Positions 59,713 to 64,000 of a stretch of DNA of 64,000 nt are shown piece by piece. Under the pieces are notes generated by a model. It saw nothing but the letters and a program-made list of their open reading frames with translations, was not told where the DNA came from and made no database searches. The translations under genes were made by a program, and so were the position numbers. The DNA lies in contig JAGWNT010000006.1 of the NCBI GenBank assembly GCA_028871195.1, positions 6,415-70,414 on the forward strand. Reading direction: 5' to 3'. The DNA is from REEB85 sp018971455. GTDB taxonomy: Bacteria > Pseudomonadota > Alphaproteobacteria > Acetobacterales > Acetobacteraceae. Position 1 is the stretch's first letter. Each line of letters begins with the position of its first letter.

Positions 59713-59747
59713 GGCGGGCAGGGGCGAACCCCCAGCCCGCCCTTTTC
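59713..59747 (+). terminator. Rho-independent terminator
   Basis: GGGCGGGC...GCCCGCCC stem with an inner GGGG/CCCC pair, followed by TTTT. It ends aminotransferase transcription. A second copy of GCCCGCCCTTTTCG follows immediately. Confidence 0.75.
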
Positions 59748-59862
59748 GTGCCCGCCCTTTTCGCGCACCCCCTTCGCACCCTGTCGAGGTTTGATCCAGG
59801 TCAATGCTTGCGGCTGCGGAAAGGCGCAGACAGCGGAATGATCTCCTGAGGCGGATCATCCG

Positions 59863-60423
59863 ATGCGCATGTTGGCGCCCGTTGCGGCCCCTGCGAGGGC
59901 CCTGAGCCACCGAATGCCGGGCGGCGTGGTGGGTCTTCTCATGCTGCTGGCCTTGGCCGGCTGCGTCACCGCCAGCACCATCGATGCATCCGCACCGCCG
60001 CCGGGCGGGGTGGTGGCGTTGCGGGTGGAGGGCTGCGTCGATCGCACCCATACGCAGGGCCGTGACCTCGGCGCCGAGGCCACCAAGGCGTTCATCGAGG
60101 CGCTCGGCAAATCGCAATCGCTGCGCGTCGATCCGGCCGCGCCGTACACGCTGACCTGCGATGTCAGCGGTTTCGCCGAGGGCAGCGCGTTGAAGCGCTG
60201 GCTGCTGCCGGGCTGGGGCGCCACGGTGGGCGAGGTGGCGGTGATGGTCACCGACACGCGTTCGGGGGTGACCGTGCTGATCGCCCGCGGCAGCGCCACG
60301 GTGGGCAGCGGTGGCTTGTACACGATCGGCGCCGACAGCTACATCCTGCCGACGGCGGTGAAGGATGTCGTCGGCAAGATCGAGGCATGGGCAGGCGGCA
60401 AGCCGCAGGCGGTGGTGCGATGA
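59863..60423 (+). CDS. Lipoprotein of unknown function
   Basis: A 186-residue lipoprotein; lipobox 'LALAGC' with Cys near 32. The body ('VEGCVDRTHTQGRDLGAEATKAFIEAL' and beta-rich C-terminal half) vaguely resembles DUF4410-type lipoproteins; I do not claim the family. It overlaps the next gene by ATGA and begins a run of four lipoprotein genes. Confidence 0.75.
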   Translation: MRMLAPVAAPARALSHRMPGGVVGLLMLLALAGCVTASTIDASAPPPGGVVALRVEGCVDRTHTQGRDLGAEATKAFIEALGKSQSLRVDPAAPYTLTCDVSGFAEGSALKRWLLPGWGATVGEVAVMVTDTRSGVTVLIARGSATVGSGGLYTIGADSYILPTAVKDVVGKIEAWAGGKPQAVVR

Positions 60424-60812
60424 TGGGGTTCATGCGTCAGTGCGCGGCGCTGGTGGCCGCCGCCGGATTCCTCCTCCTCGCCGGCTGCGCGGCGCCGCCC
60501 ACCGTGACGAGCGGGGCCTTCCGCAACGTGGCGGCGATCGGGACAAGCCTGCACCGCGGCAGCTCGACGAAGACCGATGTGCGGGCGCTGCTCGGCGTGC
60601 CGAACGGCGACGGGATGAGCGCCTTCCGCAACGTTGCCGGCGGCCCGCGCGAGGTCTGGTACTACGAGGATATCGAAATGACCGGGGCGAAATTCTCCGG
60701 CAGCATCATGACGATGGCGATGCGCCAGCAATGGCTTCTGGTGTTCTTCAAGGGAGACACCTTCGATGGCTATTTGTGGACGACCAACAGCGCGCCGGTT
60801 CGTGCGAATTGA
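60420..60812 (+). CDS. BamE/SmpA-like lipoprotein 1
   Basis: A 130-residue lipoprotein; lipobox 'LLLAGC'. 'LHRGSSTKTDVRALLGVPNG' is the G-x-(S/T)-x-x-DV-x-LLG-x-P motif of the SmpA/BamE fold. ATG 60420 overlaps the previous stop. It probably sits in the outer membrane; it is not clearly the BamE subunit of the BAM complex. Confidence 0.8.
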   Translation: MMGFMRQCAALVAAAGFLLLAGCAAPPTVTSGAFRNVAAIGTSLHRGSSTKTDVRALLGVPNGDGMSAFRNVAGGPREVWYYEDIEMTGAKFSGSIMTMAMRQQWLLVFFKGDTFDGYLWTTNSAPVRAN

Positions 60813-61176
60813 AGCGGCCCGCGGCGCCGTGGCGCGCGCGGGCCTGCGCGGCGTCGTCGGCGTGGCGCTGCTGCTCGGCGGGTGCGCCACCACCTATCAC
60901 GGCGGCAGCCCGCCGCCGATCGACCAGCTCGCCGGGCTGACGATCGGCGTCTCGCCCGCCTTTGCCGTCACCACGGCCCTCGGTGCCCCGCGCGGGCGCG
61001 GCGCCGTCACCATGACCGAGGCGCCGGCGCAGGATCTGTGGGTGTATCAGGCCCAGGAGGTGCAGGGCAGCGCCTCGCACCGGAGCCTGCTGATGGTCTT
61101 CGTAGATCGGCAATCCGGCGTGTTCAACGGCTATCTGTGGTTCCGCAGCGGGGCCCTGATGGCTCGCAAGAACTAG
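60766..61176 (+). CDS. BamE/SmpA-like lipoprotein 2
   Basis: A 136-residue lipoprotein; the lipobox 'LLLGGC' lies unusually far in (Cys near 41) after a basic stretch, so the true start may be later. The body retains 'PAFAVTTALGAPRGRG' and 'LWVYQAQEVQG', a weaker form of the motif in its neighbours. It overlaps lipoprotein 1 by 47 bases. Confidence 0.72.
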   Translation: MAICGRPTARRFVRIEAARGAVARAGLRGVVGVALLLGGCATTYHGGSPPPIDQLAGLTIGVSPAFAVTTALGAPRGRGAVTMTEAPAQDLWVYQAQEVQGSASHRSLLMVFVDRQSGVFNGYLWFRSGALMARKN

Positions 61177-61194
61177 CCGGACGAAGGAGCGGGA

Positions 61195-61578
61195 GTGCGC
61201 CCTGTGGCCCGACATCGTTCATCCCGGCCGGCCGGCTCGCGGCTTCTCGCCCTGCTCGGCGCGGCGATGCTCTCGCTCGGCGCGTGCAGCCCGCTGAAGT
61301 ACCAGGCCGGCAACGCGTTCGACCCCACCGTGGTCGCGGCCTCCCTGCATCCCGGCCAGTCCACCACGGACGACGTGCGGGCGCTGCTCGGAACGCCCTA
61401 CGGAACCGGCGGCGCGATGATGCCGTACCAGGAGAGTTCGCGCCTGGTGTGGACGTATTTCTTCGATCGCGGCGCCATCGATCCGTCGAACGGGGAGATC
61501 ACCGAGCACATGACCTACCTGTTCGTGTTCTTCCGCGACAACCGGTTCGACAGCTCGCTCTGGTTCGACACCATGTAG
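61195..61578 (+). CDS. BamE/SmpA-like lipoprotein 3
   Basis: A 127-residue lipoprotein; lipobox 'LSLGAC' near residue 31. 'LHPGQSTTDDVRALLGTPYG' clearly matches lipoprotein 1. GTG 61195 has AAGGAG about 9 bases upstream. Three related lipoproteins in tandem suggest local duplication and divergence. Confidence 0.8.
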   Translation: MRPVARHRSSRPAGSRLLALLGAAMLSLGACSPLKYQAGNAFDPTVVAASLHPGQSTTDDVRALLGTPYGTGGAMMPYQESSRLVWTYFFDRGAIDPSNGEITEHMTYLFVFFRDNRFDSSLWFDTM

Positions 61579-61609
61579 CGCTGCCTGCCGTCGGGCGCGG
61601 GCCGGCGGG

Positions 61610-63577
<1,968 letters not shown>

Positions 63578-63645
63578 CGATCAGAGCACTCCGAAAAAAC
63601 CAGCAAATCCGCGCCCGGGAGGCCCCGGGAGCGGTGGGATCAGTC

Positions 63646-64000
63646 TCAGCCCGGCCCCTCGGCCGCCTCGCCCTCGCGCAGGGCGTTGCGGGCGGCGCAG
63701 AGGGCGACGAGCCGGCGCTGGGCCGCCTCGTTGCCGGATTCGGCGAGGTCGCGCATGGCCTGGGCCACCTCCTCGTCCAGTCGCGGGCGGTGCATCAGCC
63801 CGAAGATATGCCACCAGCCGGCCTCGGCCTCGGCCGGCATGGCGTCGGGCGCGGCGCAGGCCGGCAAGGGGACGGGCCGGGGAGCCAGGGTCTGCTCGAC
63901 CTCCGCCCCCAGACCGGAGTGCAGGAGGTGGGTGATCAGAGCCGCCGAGTCAAGCGCTTCGGCGGCGTCCGACCAATGCAGAATCGCCGCGCGCAGGGCG
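63646..64000 (-). CDS. dnaG: DNA primase, C-terminal part; 5' end outside window
   Basis: The last 117 or so residues of an open frame running off the right edge. The helical C-terminus ('ALRAAILHWSDAAEALDSAAL', 'LITHLLHSGLG', 'RDLAESGNEAAQRRLVAL') and its place 68 bases before rpoD fit DnaG, whose C-terminal domain binds the DnaB helicase. Identification rests on context and C-terminal pattern. Confidence 0.75.
   Translation of the reverse strand, partial: ALRAAILHWSDAAEALDSAALITHLLHSGLGAEVEQTLAPRPVPLPACAAPDAMPAEAEAGWWHIFGLMHRPRLDEEVAQAMRDLAESGNEAAQRRLVALCAARNALREGEAAEGPG

Larger units (their letters stand above)
59553..59862. other. Intergenic region with two long hairpins and a terminator
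   Basis: 310 bases without a gene. It holds hairpins 59551-59611 and 59626-59675, the terminator at 59713-59747, and then about 115 bases before the first lipoprotein gene in which I see no clear promoter. Confidence 0.7.

Overview
The window is GC-rich (roughly 70%) chromosomal DNA from an alphaproteobacterium. The CtrA-type response regulator, the Hsp20-DUF1150 pair, the rpoN-hpf and dnaG-rpoD gene orders, and the Cpa/Tad pilus locus all point to that class. Acetobacteraceae or another Rhodospirillales family is my best guess, but this is inference. Coding density is high. Genes often overlap by ATGA, and nothing looks like a prophage, CRISPR array, rRNA or tRNA.

Layout. 1-7.3 kb: a YeiH-type membrane protein (5' end outside the window), an aldo/keto reductase, the truA-fmt-def translation genes, an Hsp20-DUF1150 pair, hibernation factor hpf and sigma-54 (rpoN). 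7.4-12.3 kb: a carbohydrate-type ABC importer without an ATPase gene, and a GT39-like membrane glycosyltransferase. 12.5-17.3 kb: a CtrA-like regulator with a damaged receiver, a CckA-like hybrid kinase and a second OmpR-type regulator. 17.4-29.2 kb: a lytic transglycosylase and a Tad (Flp) pilus locus with five pilin genes, prepilin peptidase, CpaB/C/D/E/F and TadB/C/D. Four of the pilin genes carry a CtrA-box-like TTAA-N7-TTAA (or one-mismatch) site about 97-100 nt before the start codon. 29.2-37.3 kb: an acyl-CoA synthetase, a Pat-type acyl-CoA-ligase/GNAT protein, rpe, a BglII-like restriction-modification pair of visibly lower GC, lpxB and a small ORF.

37.6-49.4 kb holds what I consider the most interesting system. 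It contains a LuxR-type regulator followed in the same frame by a hybrid kinase, a sugar-nucleotide epimerase, an ATP-grasp protein, a STAS-Hpt-sigma-54-activator operon, an ExoY/WcaJ-type sugar transferase and a second hybrid kinase whose own Hpt domain has lost its histidine. Three transcription units (epimerase, STAS operon, sugar transferase) each have a sigma-54 -24/-12 element. Each also has a near-identical palindrome, TCGCA-N3-TGCGA, 21-41 bp upstream of it. This looks like a compact sigma-54 regulon for surface polysaccharide.

49.5-54.6 kb: an SDR oxidoreductase, then an orphan type VI secretion spike module. The module is a PAAR-like protein, a VgrG with a C-terminal HExxH (zincin-like) extension, and an overlapping exported protein that may be the immunity or accessory partner. 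54.8-58 kb: class I ribonucleotide reductase nrdA and nrdB, each with paired NrdR-box-like sites. 58-64 kb: a class III aminotransferase, two long perfect hairpins, a terminator, four tandem lipoprotein genes (three BamE/SmpA-like), rpoD and the 3' end of dnaG.
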